A stretch of DNA of 64,000 nt, taken from the NCBI GenBank assembly GCA_030425395.1, contig JAUIAS010000005.1:78814-142813 (forward strand). Direction: 5' to 3'. Positions 26,040 to 34,093 of this stretch are shown in pieces (position 1 is the first letter of the stretch; every line of letters begins with the position of its first letter). The notes under the pieces were generated by a model that saw only the letters and a program-made list of their open reading frames with translations, had not been told where the DNA came from and did not search any database. Source of the DNA: Alphaproteobacteria bacterium (lineage in GTDB: Bacteria > Pseudomonadota > Alphaproteobacteria > Rhodobacterales > Rhodobacteraceae). The position numbers and the translations under genes are program-made.

Positions 26040-26920
26040 CTCCGGCTCCCGCCGCCGTTGGCCCTGCTGCTGCGCGGCACCGCCATCATCCAGTCTTCGC
26101 CCGGTATGTCGGGGAACCCCTGGAAATTCTGCAAATTGGCAAATTTCAATCGGCAGGTCTCAAGGCGCTTGTCGCAGCCCGCTTCGACCCGCACCCGGTC
26201 GCCGGGTGTCAGGGTGCCGCGCAAAACGGTGCGCAAGCCCACAACCCGGTCGCCGCCGATCCTCTCGTCGCTGGCCACCAACGCCGTTTCGCCTGCCGCG
26301 GCACCGTCCAGCACCCGCAGAACCCCGCCGGTGAACCACCCATCCTCGAACCCGCCGCCATCGGGCCAGCGTACCACACGCGCCGCCTCGATCGCGGCAA
26401 CGGTGCCTTCAAACGCATATCCCGGCAAACCCAGATCGAACCGGCACGTCGCATCCCCCAGCACCGCGCTGCATGGCTTCTGGTAGACGCGCCCCAAGGG
26501 ACGACCCAACGCCTCGGTCAGGCCCCGCAATTCTGCGCGGAACGCCTGCCCGCTGCGCGTGATCTCACCGATTGACCCGCGAAACAGCACCCTGCGGACA
26601 TCGGGGGCGGCCCAGTTCACGATCCAGCCGCGCACCTCTGCGCCATCGTACAAACCCGCCTCGATGTCCATGTCGGTCACCCGGTCATCGCCCAGCACGC
26701 CCAGCGCCTCACCATTGTCCACCGCCAGACCGACACCCGATTGCAACGCACTGGCCGACAGGCCGCCACCTGGGCGAAAGTCGATCCCCTCGAAGGCCAG
26801 TGCGCCATCGTGGTCGGTGAACCCCAATGTCACGCCATCCCCGCGCGTCACCGCCCAGCACCGGCACAATGTCGTCAATCCACCTGCGACGTGATCTGCG
26901 AACGCTTGCGCCCCGGTCAT
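26036..26920 (-). CDS. GTA gp13, baseplate hub protein (DUF2163 family)
   Basis: A 294-residue protein with an N-terminal DUF2163 domain (HVAGGLTTLCRCWAVTRGDG, LGFTDHDGALAFEG) and a C-terminal phage_BR0599-type domain. Cysteines in the CSAVLGDATCRFD and CDKRLETCRLKF motifs are arranged as in hub proteins reported to hold an iron-sulfur centre; the four Cys are seen, the cluster is inference. ATGA overlaps join it to gp12 and gp14. Confidence 0.88.
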   Translation of the reverse strand: MTGAQAFADHVAGGLTTLCRCWAVTRGDGVTLGFTDHDGALAFEGIDFRPGGGLSASALQSGVGLAVDNGEALGVLGDDRVTDMDIEAGLYDGAEVRGWIVNWAAPDVRRVLFRGSIGEITRSGQAFRAELRGLTEALGRPLGRVYQKPCSAVLGDATCRFDLGLPGYAFEGTVAAIEAARVVRWPDGGGFEDGWFTGGVLRVLDGAAAGETALVASDERIGGDRVVGLRTVLRGTLTPGDRVRVEAGCDKRLETCRLKFANLQNFQGFPDIPGEDWMMAVPRSSRANGGGSRR

Positions 26921-27549
26921 AGACGCACCTCGACCACAGGCACATGCGGCACCTCTCCGGCCTGGAAACTGGCCATGCTTGTCTGGATGCGGTCGGTGTC
27001 AAAGCGCACCGGCACATCAAATTCAAACCCGGCCGTGACCGACATATCCAGATCCGGCGCACGGTCGAACAGGATCACTCCGGTAGTTTCATCCACCACG
27101 TAATCCACGCCCTCGCGCATTTCGTCCTGCTCCACCCCGACGCGCACCGTGCCCAGCACCGGCTTGGTGATCGGGCGGACATATTCATGCGGCCCCGACC
27201 GGTATGTCTTGCTTAACTGGAACGCGGTCTGAACCCCGTCGCCTGTTGCAATCACCTGATCGCCATGCGCCACATCGCGCCCTGACGGGGCCGACCGGTA
27301 ATCCGACCAGTCTTTCCAGCGAAAGCCGAACAATTGACCCAACCGCGCCTCGAAAAAGGCGATCAGAACCTCGATATCGTCCAGAGACCGCATCGCCACC
27401 CCCGCGTCATAGCGGCGGCGCGAATGGGCCCAAGGGGTGTTGCGTTCCTCGAACCCGCTGGCCAGCGTGACAACATCCGTCCGCCGCTCGGGCCCGCCGA
27501 CCGATCCGAAACTCAGGTTTGCGGGAAACCGCACCTCGTGAAATCCCAT
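26917..27549 (-). CDS. GTA gp12, distal tail protein (DUF2460 family)
   Basis: A 210-residue protein of the DUF2460 family, forming the ring at the end of the GTA tail tube. Recognisable blocks are FHEVRFPANLSFGSVGGPER at the start, a central FFEARLGQLFGFRWKDWSDY and the FEFDVPVRFDTDRI segment near the end. The ATG at 27549 starts the conserved part; longer in-frame extensions run into gp11. Coupled to gp13 by an ATGA overlap. Confidence 0.88.
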   Translation of the reverse strand: MGFHEVRFPANLSFGSVGGPERRTDVVTLASGFEERNTPWAHSRRRYDAGVAMRSLDDIEVLIAFFEARLGQLFGFRWKDWSDYRSAPSGRDVAHGDQVIATGDGVQTAFQLSKTYRSGPHEYVRPITKPVLGTVRVGVEQDEMREGVDYVVDETTGVILFDRAPDLDMSVTAGFEFDVPVRFDTDRIQTSMASFQAGEVPHVPVVEVRL

Positions 27550-27559
27550 CGCTTTCTCC

Positions 27560-28228
27560 CTACCGGTTGCGCCGCCCACGGCCCAGCGCGCGCGCCATCT
27601 CTGCCGCGATCTGGCTGCGCGACCGCCTGAAGCCCTCTGCATCGGGCGTGCTGATATTCATCACCACGGACACCGGGCCACGGCCCGCCCCCGCACCGGC
27701 ACGCACGCCCAGCTTGCCGTCGGGCCCCCGCGCCAGCGGCATGATCGCCTCTGGCCCGGCTTCACCCATCAACCCGCTGCCACCGCGCATCGGGAACCGC
27801 ACCGGCCCGCTGACCACGCCGCCACTGGCAAAGGGCATGACCCGGCCCTGCGAAAACGGCGCACCATCGGCAAAGGGCAAAACCGTCTGCACCAATCCCC
27901 CGATACCCCGCGCCAGTGCACCACCAAGATGATCGGTCACCGGGCGCATCGCCGCGGAATAGACCGTGTTCACCATGCTGCGCGCGACAGTTTCCAGCGC
28001 GTCGGACAGCTTCATGCCGTCAAACACGACCCCGTCAAAGGCGCGCCTCAACCCCCGTGACAACCCACGTTCCAGCGCCGCCGCATCGCGACCGGTCGCG
28101 GCAAACCCCTCGCGGATGCGCCGCAATTCGGCGTCAAACCCTGCCGCAACCCCGGCCGCACCGGCCATGGTGTCGCCAAGCCCCTGCGCGGCCTCGTCCA
28201 GCGCCTCGATGCCCTCATGATCTTCCAT
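27560..28228 (-). CDS. GTA gp11, short tail tape-measure protein
   Basis: A 222-residue tape-measure-like protein: helical N-terminus (LDEAAQGLGDTMAGAAGVAA), hydrophobic central part and a glycine-rich middle (ASGGVVSGPVRFPMRGGSGL) with the GEAGPEAIMPLARGPDGKLG motif common to phage tape measures. It is much shorter than lambda's, in line with the short GTA tail. The ATG at 28228 is chosen because GGAGG lies five bases upstream; it overlaps the end of gp10.1 by 14 bases. Confidence 0.88.
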   Translation of the reverse strand: MEDHEGIEALDEAAQGLGDTMAGAAGVAAGFDAELRRIREGFAATGRDAAALERGLSRGLRRAFDGVVFDGMKLSDALETVARSMVNTVYSAAMRPVTDHLGGALARGIGGLVQTVLPFADGAPFSQGRVMPFASGGVVSGPVRFPMRGGSGLMGEAGPEAIMPLARGPDGKLGVRAGAGAGRGPVSVVMNISTPDAEGFRRSRSQIAAEMARALGRGRRNR

Positions 28229-28430
28229 TTCGCTCCTCCGTGCTTTGCCCATCGGGGTATCGCGTCATCAGCGCATCCAGCGCCCCGCGCGTCATTGCAG
28301 GTGCAGCCCCCCCGATCCCCAGCAACAGCGCCAGTTCCGCAGGCGTCAGCGCCCAGAATTGATCTGGCAAAAGGCCACGCCCCGCGATGCCCGCACGCAT
28401 CAACGCCGGCCAGTCAAACCGTTGCGCCAT
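28215..28430 (-). CDS. GTA gp10.1, tail assembly chaperone-like small protein (rcc01693 type)
   Basis: A 71-residue protein starting MAQRFDWPALMRAGIAGRGL and containing FWALTPAELALLLG, the signature of the small phage-tail assembly chaperone family (TAC_6-like) encoded after gp10 in GTA clusters. Its start overlaps the gp10 end by 17 bases and its end overlaps the gp11 start. In tailed phages paired products of this position coat the tape measure during tail assembly; here the two are separate genes. Confidence 0.8.
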   Translation of the reverse strand: MAQRFDWPALMRAGIAGRGLLPDQFWALTPAELALLLGIGGAAPAMTRGALDALMTRYPDGQSTEERNGRS

Positions 28431-28752
28431 CGCCCGCCCCCTGCGGCAGCACGAAGGCCCGCGCCAGCAGTTCCGCCGCCGCCTGCGCCGCACGCAACGG
28501 ACCGCCCGCGATCTCGGCGGCCATCACCCCGCTTGCGTCGATCTGCATGCCCCCCCCGCGCAGTCCCGCCGCGATCAGCGCCACGACATCTCGGGTGGAA
28601 AATCCGCCAGCTTCGAACCGCTCGACCAGATCGACAAGCGATCCCGCGCCCAGCGCAGCCTCCAACTCGGCCAAGGCACCCAGCGTCAGGCGCATGGCCC
28701 GCGCTTCTCCGTCGATGGTAATCGCGACCTCACCGCGCCACGGGTTTTCCAT
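28414..28752 (-). CDS. GTA gp10, tail assembly chaperone (GTA TAC family)
   Basis: A 112-residue protein of the GTA-gp10 family. Typical features are ENPWRGEV at the start, LTLGALAELEAALG, and a segment FSTRDVVALIAAGLRGGG. It starts one base after the gp9 stop. Predicted to chaperone the tape measure with gp10.1; not present in mature particles by analogy to phage chaperones. Confidence 0.85.
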   Translation of the reverse strand: MENPWRGEVAITIDGEARAMRLTLGALAELEAALGAGSLVDLVERFEAGGFSTRDVVALIAAGLRGGGMQIDASGVMAAEIAGGPLRAAQAAAELLARAFVLPQGAGDGATV

Positions 28753-28753
28753 C

Positions 28754-29170
28754 TCAGAGCGCCGCCTGGAAGGTCAGCGCCCCGGCGCTTGCCAAGGCCA
28801 GCTCATACGTCGCCTCGCCGTCGTGGTTGCCCGCATATTCAATCGCGCTGACCTGAAACGGTCCTTCAACCGTGCCAAACGCTGGGATGATGATCTGGAA
28901 ATCGGGCGTTTCGCCGTCAAAAAACAACTGGCGCGCGCGTTCGTCGGTATTGGCATCCTTGAACACACCAGCCCCCGAAATCGCCGCCGACTTCACACCG
29001 GCCCCGGCCAGCAATTCGCGCCAGCCGCCAGCACTCTCAAGGCTGGTGACATCCACGCTTTCGGAATTGAAGCTGATCCGCGTGGCGCGCAGCCCCGCGA
29101 TTGTCTGAAACTGGCCGTCGCCTGTCATATCAACCTTGATCAAGAGATCCTTGCCGTTCTGGGCACCCAT
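28754..29170 (-). CDS. GTA gp9, major tail tube protein (TP901-1 family)
   Basis: A 138-residue tail tube subunit. The pattern GKDLLIKVDMTGDGQFQTIA, then SESVDVTSLESAGGWRELL and the C-terminal EYAGNHDGEATYELALASAG match the TP901-1 family tube fold. The ATG at 29170 has GGAGG five bases upstream and is preferred to the in-frame start at 29182. Confidence 0.9.
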   Translation of the reverse strand: MGAQNGKDLLIKVDMTGDGQFQTIAGLRATRISFNSESVDVTSLESAGGWRELLAGAGVKSAAISGAGVFKDANTDERARQLFFDGETPDFQIIIPAFGTVEGPFQVSAIEYAGNHDGEATYELALASAGALTFQAAL

Positions 29171-29194
29171 GTTCGCCTCCACTTTTTTCGGAAT

Positions 29195-29605
29195 TCATGT
29201 TTCGCTGTTGTCGTCATCTTCGAGCCGAGCGCGAAAGCTCAGGTCGATCCGCCGCCCGTCCGCTGTGCGCCGTGCCCTCGCCCGCAGGAAACCAACCCCC
29301 ACGATCCGCCCGCGCGCCATCGCACCACCGGTTGCCGCCAACGCGTCGCAGACAGCACCGGCAATCGCCTTGGCCGCTGAAAACCCCGCCGCGGCAGAGA
29401 TCACCGATACCGTGATCCGATGCTCGGCCCCCGCGCCGGTCTTGTCCGATGCGTCGCGCACATCCTCGGCCCCGATCAGCACATACGTCTCGGGTGTTGC
29501 CCCTTCGGGCAGTGCATCGAACACCGCCACCCCATCCAGCGCACTCCACCCGGTCAGCGCCGCATAAACCGTCGTCTGCAAAGCCGCCGCCATCGCATAG
29601 CTCAT
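29195..29605 (-). CDS. GTA gp8, tail terminator-like protein (DUF3168 family)
   Basis: A 136-residue protein of the DUF3168 family. Blocks seen: LQTTVYAALTGWSALDGVAV, a YVLIGAEDVRDASDK strand, and HRITVSVISAA. Homologues cap the tail tube and join it to the head. The ATG overlaps the gp7 stop (ATGA), indicating coupled translation. Confidence 0.88.
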   Translation of the reverse strand: MSYAMAAALQTTVYAALTGWSALDGVAVFDALPEGATPETYVLIGAEDVRDASDKTGAGAEHRITVSVISAAAGFSAAKAIAGAVCDALAATGGAMARGRIVGVGFLRARARRTADGRRIDLSFRARLEDDDNSET

Positions 29606-29916
29606 GGCGCGTCCCCCCCGACGATATCGGCCAGACAGATCAGCAACCGGCTGTTGCGCGCATTCTCGACCACGTGCCGAAGGTAGTAGAGCCGCGATCC
29701 CTCTCGCAGGCGCTGCCCCGGTTCCGGCCGCGCGAGGCTGGTGGCTGGCAACGCCCGCAGGGTTATGCGCGCGCGTGGCGTGACCGATCCAACCGCCTCA
29801 ACCCCGGCCCAAAGCGCGCCAAGGCTCTGCCAGCTTTCGGAAAATCCGCCCGCCCCATCCGGGCTGCGCACCACGGTTTCCAGCGTGACGCGGCGATTCA
29901 TGTTCACCCCGGCCAT
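29602..29916 (-). CDS. GTA gp7, head-tail joining (head closure) protein
   Basis: A 104-residue protein of the phage head closure/stopper family (SPP1 gp16-like): NRRVTLETVVRSPDGAGGFS followed by WQSLGALWAGVEA and a C-terminal beta-hairpin. The ATG at 29916 follows GGAGGAG at a good distance and is used instead of the longer frame from 29949. It sits one base after the gp6 stop. Confidence 0.88.
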   Translation of the reverse strand: MAGVNMNRRVTLETVVRSPDGAGGFSESWQSLGALWAGVEAVGSVTPRARITLRALPATSLARPEPGQRLREGSRLYYLRHVVENARNSRLLICLADIVGGDAP

Positions 29917-29917
29917 G

Positions 29918-30508
29918 TCACACTCCTCCCGAAAGGCGCGGCGTGACATAGCGCGCCATCAGGCTGGTAACGCCAAACGGCATACACCCGGCCGACAATG
30001 CGGTGTCATCGCGATATTCGTAGTAATGGGCCGCCAGCAGGAACACCGCCTGCACCAGGTCCGCGGGCAGATCGCCCAGCGTATCGGCCATGCCCGCCAC
30101 CAGCCGGATCTTGACCGATCCGCGCACAGGCACCGCCGGAAGGCACGCCCCCGTGGCGCGCAACGCGGGCCGCTGCGCATCCCGCGCCAGCCACCACCCA
30201 TCGGCCACGGCGGTTTCGGCACCTGTACCATCGACCGCAAAAAGGCCGGTAATCTCGCGCACGGGGGCCACCGGCAACACCTGCGCCACAGGATCGCGCC
30301 ACCGTAAAATTTCCAACGCGAAATCACGTGAAACCAATATCTTGCCAGTGCGCGACTCAATCGTCGCGATGGCCGCCCGCAGGTAACTTTCCAGAACCAC
30401 GTCCTGCAAACTGTCCTCGCCAAACCCGGTGCCCATCCTCAGATGCGCCCGGAACGGCTCCAGCGGGATCGCCCCTGACGGGATCGCTGTCTCTTCGATC
30501 AAATTCAT
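29918..30508 (-). CDS. GTA gp6, head-tail connector/adaptor protein
   Basis: A 196-residue helical adaptor protein of the gp6 / phiE125 gp8 type: PLEPFRAHLRMGTGFGEDS, then LESYLRAAIATIESRTGKIL and a C-terminal LVQAVFLLAAHYYEYRDD. It binds the portal and forms the first ring of the neck by analogy. The ATG at 30508 follows GGAGTG. Upstream lies a 171-bp structured gap after the capsid gene. Confidence 0.85.
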   Translation of the reverse strand: MNLIEETAIPSGAIPLEPFRAHLRMGTGFGEDSLQDVVLESYLRAAIATIESRTGKILVSRDFALEILRWRDPVAQVLPVAPVREITGLFAVDGTGAETAVADGWWLARDAQRPALRATGACLPAVPVRGSVKIRLVAGMADTLGDLPADLVQAVFLLAAHYYEYRDDTALSAGCMPFGVTSLMARYVTPRLSGGV

Positions 30509-30560
30509 TCTTGTCACTCCGCAGTTACGCAAGCCCCCCGCGCGGGGCGGCTGCCGGATT

Positions 30561-30634
30561 GGGCGCGTGCCACCCCACGTTGCTCGGACGGAGGGGAGCA
30601 GCTGGACAACGCGGGGCTGCTCCGGCACGCGCCC
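30561..30634 (-). other. Long nested hairpin in the gap between capsid gene and gp6
   Basis: In the 171-bp gap an outer perfect 11-bp inverted repeat (30561-30571 with 30624-30634, gggcgcgtgcc/ggcacgcgccc) encloses an inner 7-bp one (30595-30601 with 30617-30623, ggagcag/ctgctcc). No T-run follows on the minus strand, so this is not a classical terminator; more likely it is an RNA-processing or stability element, or a partial attenuator separating the abundant capsid message from downstream genes. Confidence 0.6.
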
Positions 30635-30679
30635 GACCGGGCACCGGATCCGCACCCGCGGACCCGGCCCCTATCGCCA

Positions 30680-31861
30680 TCAGGAGATGGCGAGTTTCAG
30701 CAGCTTGATCGCTGCAAAATCGCTGACATCGCCGCCCACGCGCTTGGTGGCATAGAACAGCACATGCGGCTTGGCGCTGAACGGATCGCGCAGCACCCGC
30801 AGATCGGGACGCTCGGCGATGGTGTAGCCCGCCCCGAAATCGCCAAAGGCAATCGGGAAAGTCCCCGACCCCGCATCGGGCATGTCCTCGGCCACCAGCA
30901 CCGGATACCCCATCAGGCGCGCCGGTTCTCCCGCCGCCAGACCATCCGACCACAGGAACCGGCCATCAGCGTCCTTGAGTTTGCGCACCAGACCGGCAGT
31001 CTTGGAATTCATCACGAAAGACGCCTTGCCGCGATACTGCGCCCCAAGGCTGTAGACGAGGTCGATGATCGCATCGCCATTGCCCAGCTGCCCATCAATC
31101 CCCGAGGGCACATAGCCGATATTGCCCCAGGCCCAGACGTCATTGTCCACCGCCGTGTGATCAAGGAACCCGCGCGGCTTGTCCACGCCATCACCGTTGA
31201 CAAAGGATGCCGCCTCGGCGCGGATGAACTTGTCGGCGATGCGCCCCGCCAGCCAGCCCTCGATGTCGAACGCGCTGTCATCCAACAAACGCTGCGACGC
31301 CTTGGGAAGCGCGCTCAGCTCGTGCAACGGGATGGTGATCCGGTCGAATTGCGGCGTGTCGGTTTCCGCAGTGGCACCGGTTTCCGTGGCCCAACCCGCA
31401 CCAACGTCTGTGTGATCGACCAGAACGTCAAAGGACGTGGCCTCCACATTGACAACATCTGCCACCGCCCGCAGCGACGCCGACGACCGCAGAACCGATT
31501 TGACCTGTTCCGCCGTCTGCGGATCGACAAGATACCCGCCGTCGCCATTCACCGCGCTCGACATCGCCTTGCTCTCGATCTCAAGGCCGCGCAGCCCTTC
31601 GTCGCAGCCCAGCCGCAAGTAGCTGCCCATCGCCTTGCGATGCGGCGCGCCAGCTTCGACAGCACCCGACAGATGCGGCCGCGCCGCAATATGTGATTTC
31701 CGATCCAGCATGTTCAGTCGCTCTTCCGTTTTTTCGATTTTCGATTTCATGTCTGCCTGAAAGCCTTTGAATTCACTTACGAACCCGGCCACAGCCGCCT
31801 TGACCCCCTGAGCCGGAGACACACCTTCTCCGGCCCGGGTCCTGACCCCGGTCTTCTCCAT
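30680..31861 (-). CDS. GTA gp5, major capsid protein (HK97 fold)
   Basis: A 393-residue HK97-type capsid subunit with an N-terminal scaffold-like delta region (about 1-75; helical FKGFQADMKSKIEKTEERLN) that the prohead protease is expected to remove. The mature part contains NGDGGYLVDPQTAEQVKSVL, FDRITIPLHELSALPKASQR and YSLGAQYRGKASFVMNSKTA, all typical of GTA capsids. Length equals that of other Rhodobacterales gp5 proteins. The gene lies 33 bp after the protease gene. Confidence 0.92.
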   Translation of the reverse strand: MEKTGVRTRAGEGVSPAQGVKAAVAGFVSEFKGFQADMKSKIEKTEERLNMLDRKSHIAARPHLSGAVEAGAPHRKAMGSYLRLGCDEGLRGLEIESKAMSSAVNGDGGYLVDPQTAEQVKSVLRSSASLRAVADVVNVEATSFDVLVDHTDVGAGWATETGATAETDTPQFDRITIPLHELSALPKASQRLLDDSAFDIEGWLAGRIADKFIRAEAASFVNGDGVDKPRGFLDHTAVDNDVWAWGNIGYVPSGIDGQLGNGDAIIDLVYSLGAQYRGKASFVMNSKTAGLVRKLKDADGRFLWSDGLAAGEPARLMGYPVLVAEDMPDAGSGTFPIAFGDFGAGYTIAERPDLRVLRDPFSAKPHVLFYATKRVGGDVSDFAAIKLLKLAIS

Positions 31862-31894
31862 CCGATTCCCTTTCGCTGATTGTTCAGTGGCGCT

Positions 31895-32479
31895 TTAGCT
31901 GCGCGCCAACTCCTGACGCGCCGCCTCAAAGACCGCCGCCATTTCCCGCAAGACCCCGGTTTCGCGGTCCCGCTCGTCCCTGGCCTCACCTTTGGACCCG
32001 ATCCGCGCTTCGGGCAGCATCGGGAAGGTGACAAGGGATACCTCCCAAAGTTCAAGGCGTCGCAACACCCGCGTGCCGCCGGTCGCCTTCTGCGCCTCGA
32101 TGGTCCGATACCCGATCGACAGCCCGTCAATCGCGCCCGCCCCGATCAACGCCGCCGCCTCGCGGCCGCGCCGGGTCGCGTCCAGCAGCCGGCCCTTGAC
32201 CCACAGCCCGGTTTCATCCTCGCGCAGAACATCCCACACACCGATCACCTCGGATGGATCGTGCTGCCACAACATCTTGATCTTGCGCCCCTGCGCCGCC
32301 ACAGATTTCAGCGATTGCGCATAAGCACCGGGTGCCACCACGTCGCCGCCCTGATCGGTCACCCCAAAGCGGCTGGCATACCCTTCGATCACCGTCCCGT
32401 CACGCAAGGACACACCCGCTTCGATGCGCGCAAATTTGGTCTCCAGCCCGCTCAGATTCATCTCAATCCCCATGCTCAC
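31895..32479 (-). CDS. GTA gp4, HK97-family prohead protease
   Basis: A 194-residue serine protease maturing the capsid. Catalytic elements: the LWQHDPSEVIGVW segment with the active His, and the GAIDGLSIGYR motif carrying the catalytic Ser; EGYASRFGVTDQGGDVVAPG is the usual N-terminal block. Either the GTG at 32479 or the ATG at 32473 may be the start; both sit after a GGGGG tract. Precedes the capsid gene, as is usual. Confidence 0.9.
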   Translation of the reverse strand: MSMGIEMNLSGLETKFARIEAGVSLRDGTVIEGYASRFGVTDQGGDVVAPGAYAQSLKSVAAQGRKIKMLWQHDPSEVIGVWDVLREDETGLWVKGRLLDATRRGREAAALIGAGAIDGLSIGYRTIEAQKATGGTRVLRRLELWEVSLVTFPMLPEARIGSKGEARDERDRETGVLREMAAVFEAARQELARS

Positions 32480-32503
32480 ACACCCCCGTTTTTTCGCTCG
32501 GGC

Positions 32504-32725
32504 TCATCCCGGCACAACACCCGCAACAGACTGGAACGCCTGCGCCAGAACCACGGCAACCACTCCGTAAACCGTCAGCCAGAGCCGCTTCTCCAGCCGC
32601 TCCATGGCCTCTTCGATGCGATCCAGCCGCCGATGCAGGCCCTTGAACTGCACCTCGCTCAACCGCTCATGCGCCTGCAACCTCAGCCCCGGCGCGCATT
32701 CGAACGGCGCAATCGGTTCAGCCAT
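32504..32725 (-). CDS. GTA gp3.5, small membrane protein
   Basis: A 73-residue protein with a helical amphipathic N-terminal half (VQFKGLHRRLDRIEEAMERL) and one C-terminal membrane helix (LWLTVYGVVAVVLAQAFQ). It occupies the position of orfg3.5 in Rhodobacter GTA clusters, between portal and protease, and overlaps the portal gene end by 8 bases. Its role is not known. Confidence 0.75.
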   Translation of the reverse strand: MAEPIAPFECAPGLRLQAHERLSEVQFKGLHRRLDRIEEAMERLEKRLWLTVYGVVAVVLAQAFQSVAGVVPG

Positions 32726-33941
32726 CGCCGCTGGCCTCTCCCTGCGCCGCGTCCACAGCCCTCGGCGGCAGGCCCAGCATCATCCGCTTTTCGCCCGGTT
32801 CGAGGAAATCGGCACGCGCCACGCGCGCCCATTGCGCATCGCGTTCCGCAGCCAGCGCCGGCACCTGATCCAGATCCGGCTTCAGGGCAAGCCGCCCGCC
32901 GCCGGAAAACTCGGACAACCACGCTCCCAGCGCATCGGCCACCCGCGTGGCCAACGGCAGAACCGTCAACCGGAAGAAGGCACGGTTCGCCTCCTGGTAA
33001 TTCGCATAGGTGGCATCCCCGGGTATCCCCAACAACATCGGCGGCACTCCGAAGGCCAGGGCAATCTCGCGCGCGGCGGCGTCCTTGGTCTTGTGAAATT
33101 CCATATCCGACGGGCTGAACCCCATGGGTTTCCAATCCAGACCGCCATCCAGCAGCATCGGCCGCCCCGCATTGCGCGCGCCCTGATGATGATCGGCCAA
33201 CTCGGCGGCCAGCCGTTCAAACTGCTCAGGCGTCATGCTGCTTTGCCCGTCCAAACCGCGATAGACAATCGCCCCGGAAGGCCGCGCGGCATTGTCCAGC
33301 AGCGCCTTGGACCAACGGCTTGCACTGTTGTGCACGTCAATCGCCATCGCCGCCGCCTGAACCGGCGCAAACCCATAGTGATCGTCCTGCGGATGGAAAC
33401 TGCGGATATGGCAGATCGGCGATACATCCCCCACGGCAAAGCGATGCGCCTTGCCGCCCACCCGGTATTCATAGGCCACCGGCCAGCCATCCGCCCCCGG
33501 CACGACGCTCATCCGGTCCGATCGCAGCACATGAAGCTCGCTCGGCAGTCCTTCCGGCGCACCTGCCGCTTCGATATAGGCATTGCCCGACAGCAACAGT
33601 TGCCCGAACAACGCCTCTGCCATATCCACCCGCGACTGCGCCGGATTGGGTCGCTGCACAAGGTCCAGAACCGGATGCACGTCAAAACGCCGTTCAGCAT
33701 CCTGCAACACCAAAGGCAAGGACGCCGCCGCCTCGGCAATCAGCTTGACACAGCGAAACCCGACCGGGTTCGATACGAACCCCGTGCGCGTCAGGGACGC
33801 GGTGTCGCGCGGGCTCCAGGCGACGCGGCCAGCGGTCTGCCAGCTCATCACCGGCCCCGCCGCGCTTGCCTTCTGCTCGGGGGCCAGGGCCGCGTCCGTG
33901 CCAGCGGTCGCTTTGTCCCGACGCAGGAAATCGAATACCAT
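32718..33941 (-). CDS. GTA gp3, portal protein
   Basis: A 407-residue phage portal of the HK97 family, forming the dodecameric channel for DNA at the capsid vertex. The blocks NPVGFRCVKLIAEAAASLPL, LFGQLLLSGNAYIE, HIRSFHPQDDHYGFAPVQAA and VPPMLLGIPGDATYANYQEA are standard for GTA portals. The ATG at 33941 begins the conserved MVFDFLRR sequence; a longer in-frame extension to 34226 would run through the intergenic gap into the terminase gene and is rejected. Confidence 0.92.
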   Translation of the reverse strand: MVFDFLRRDKATAGTDAALAPEQKASAAGPVMSWQTAGRVAWSPRDTASLTRTGFVSNPVGFRCVKLIAEAAASLPLVLQDAERRFDVHPVLDLVQRPNPAQSRVDMAEALFGQLLLSGNAYIEAAGAPEGLPSELHVLRSDRMSVVPGADGWPVAYEYRVGGKAHRFAVGDVSPICHIRSFHPQDDHYGFAPVQAAAMAIDVHNSASRWSKALLDNAARPSGAIVYRGLDGQSSMTPEQFERLAAELADHHQGARNAGRPMLLDGGLDWKPMGFSPSDMEFHKTKDAAAREIALAFGVPPMLLGIPGDATYANYQEANRAFFRLTVLPLATRVADALGAWLSEFSGGGRLALKPDLDQVPALAAERDAQWARVARADFLEPGEKRMMLGLPPRAVDAAQGEASGDG

Positions 33942-34093
33942 CTGCTGTGCTCCTTGATCTGCCCGGAACCGCGCCAACCGGCCACCCCGCGGCCCGCCGG
34001 TGACGTGACACCGCTTTGTTGAAAACGTTATCGCTTGAATTCCTAACCATCGGGAAAACCCACCGCGCGCAGGGTGTTGCGCGCCGTTCCGCG

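Noticed and set aside
33942..34093. Extra gene between GTA terminase and portal
   Set aside because: The 152-bp gap has no start with a ribosome site; the frame there is only an upstream extension of the portal frame.
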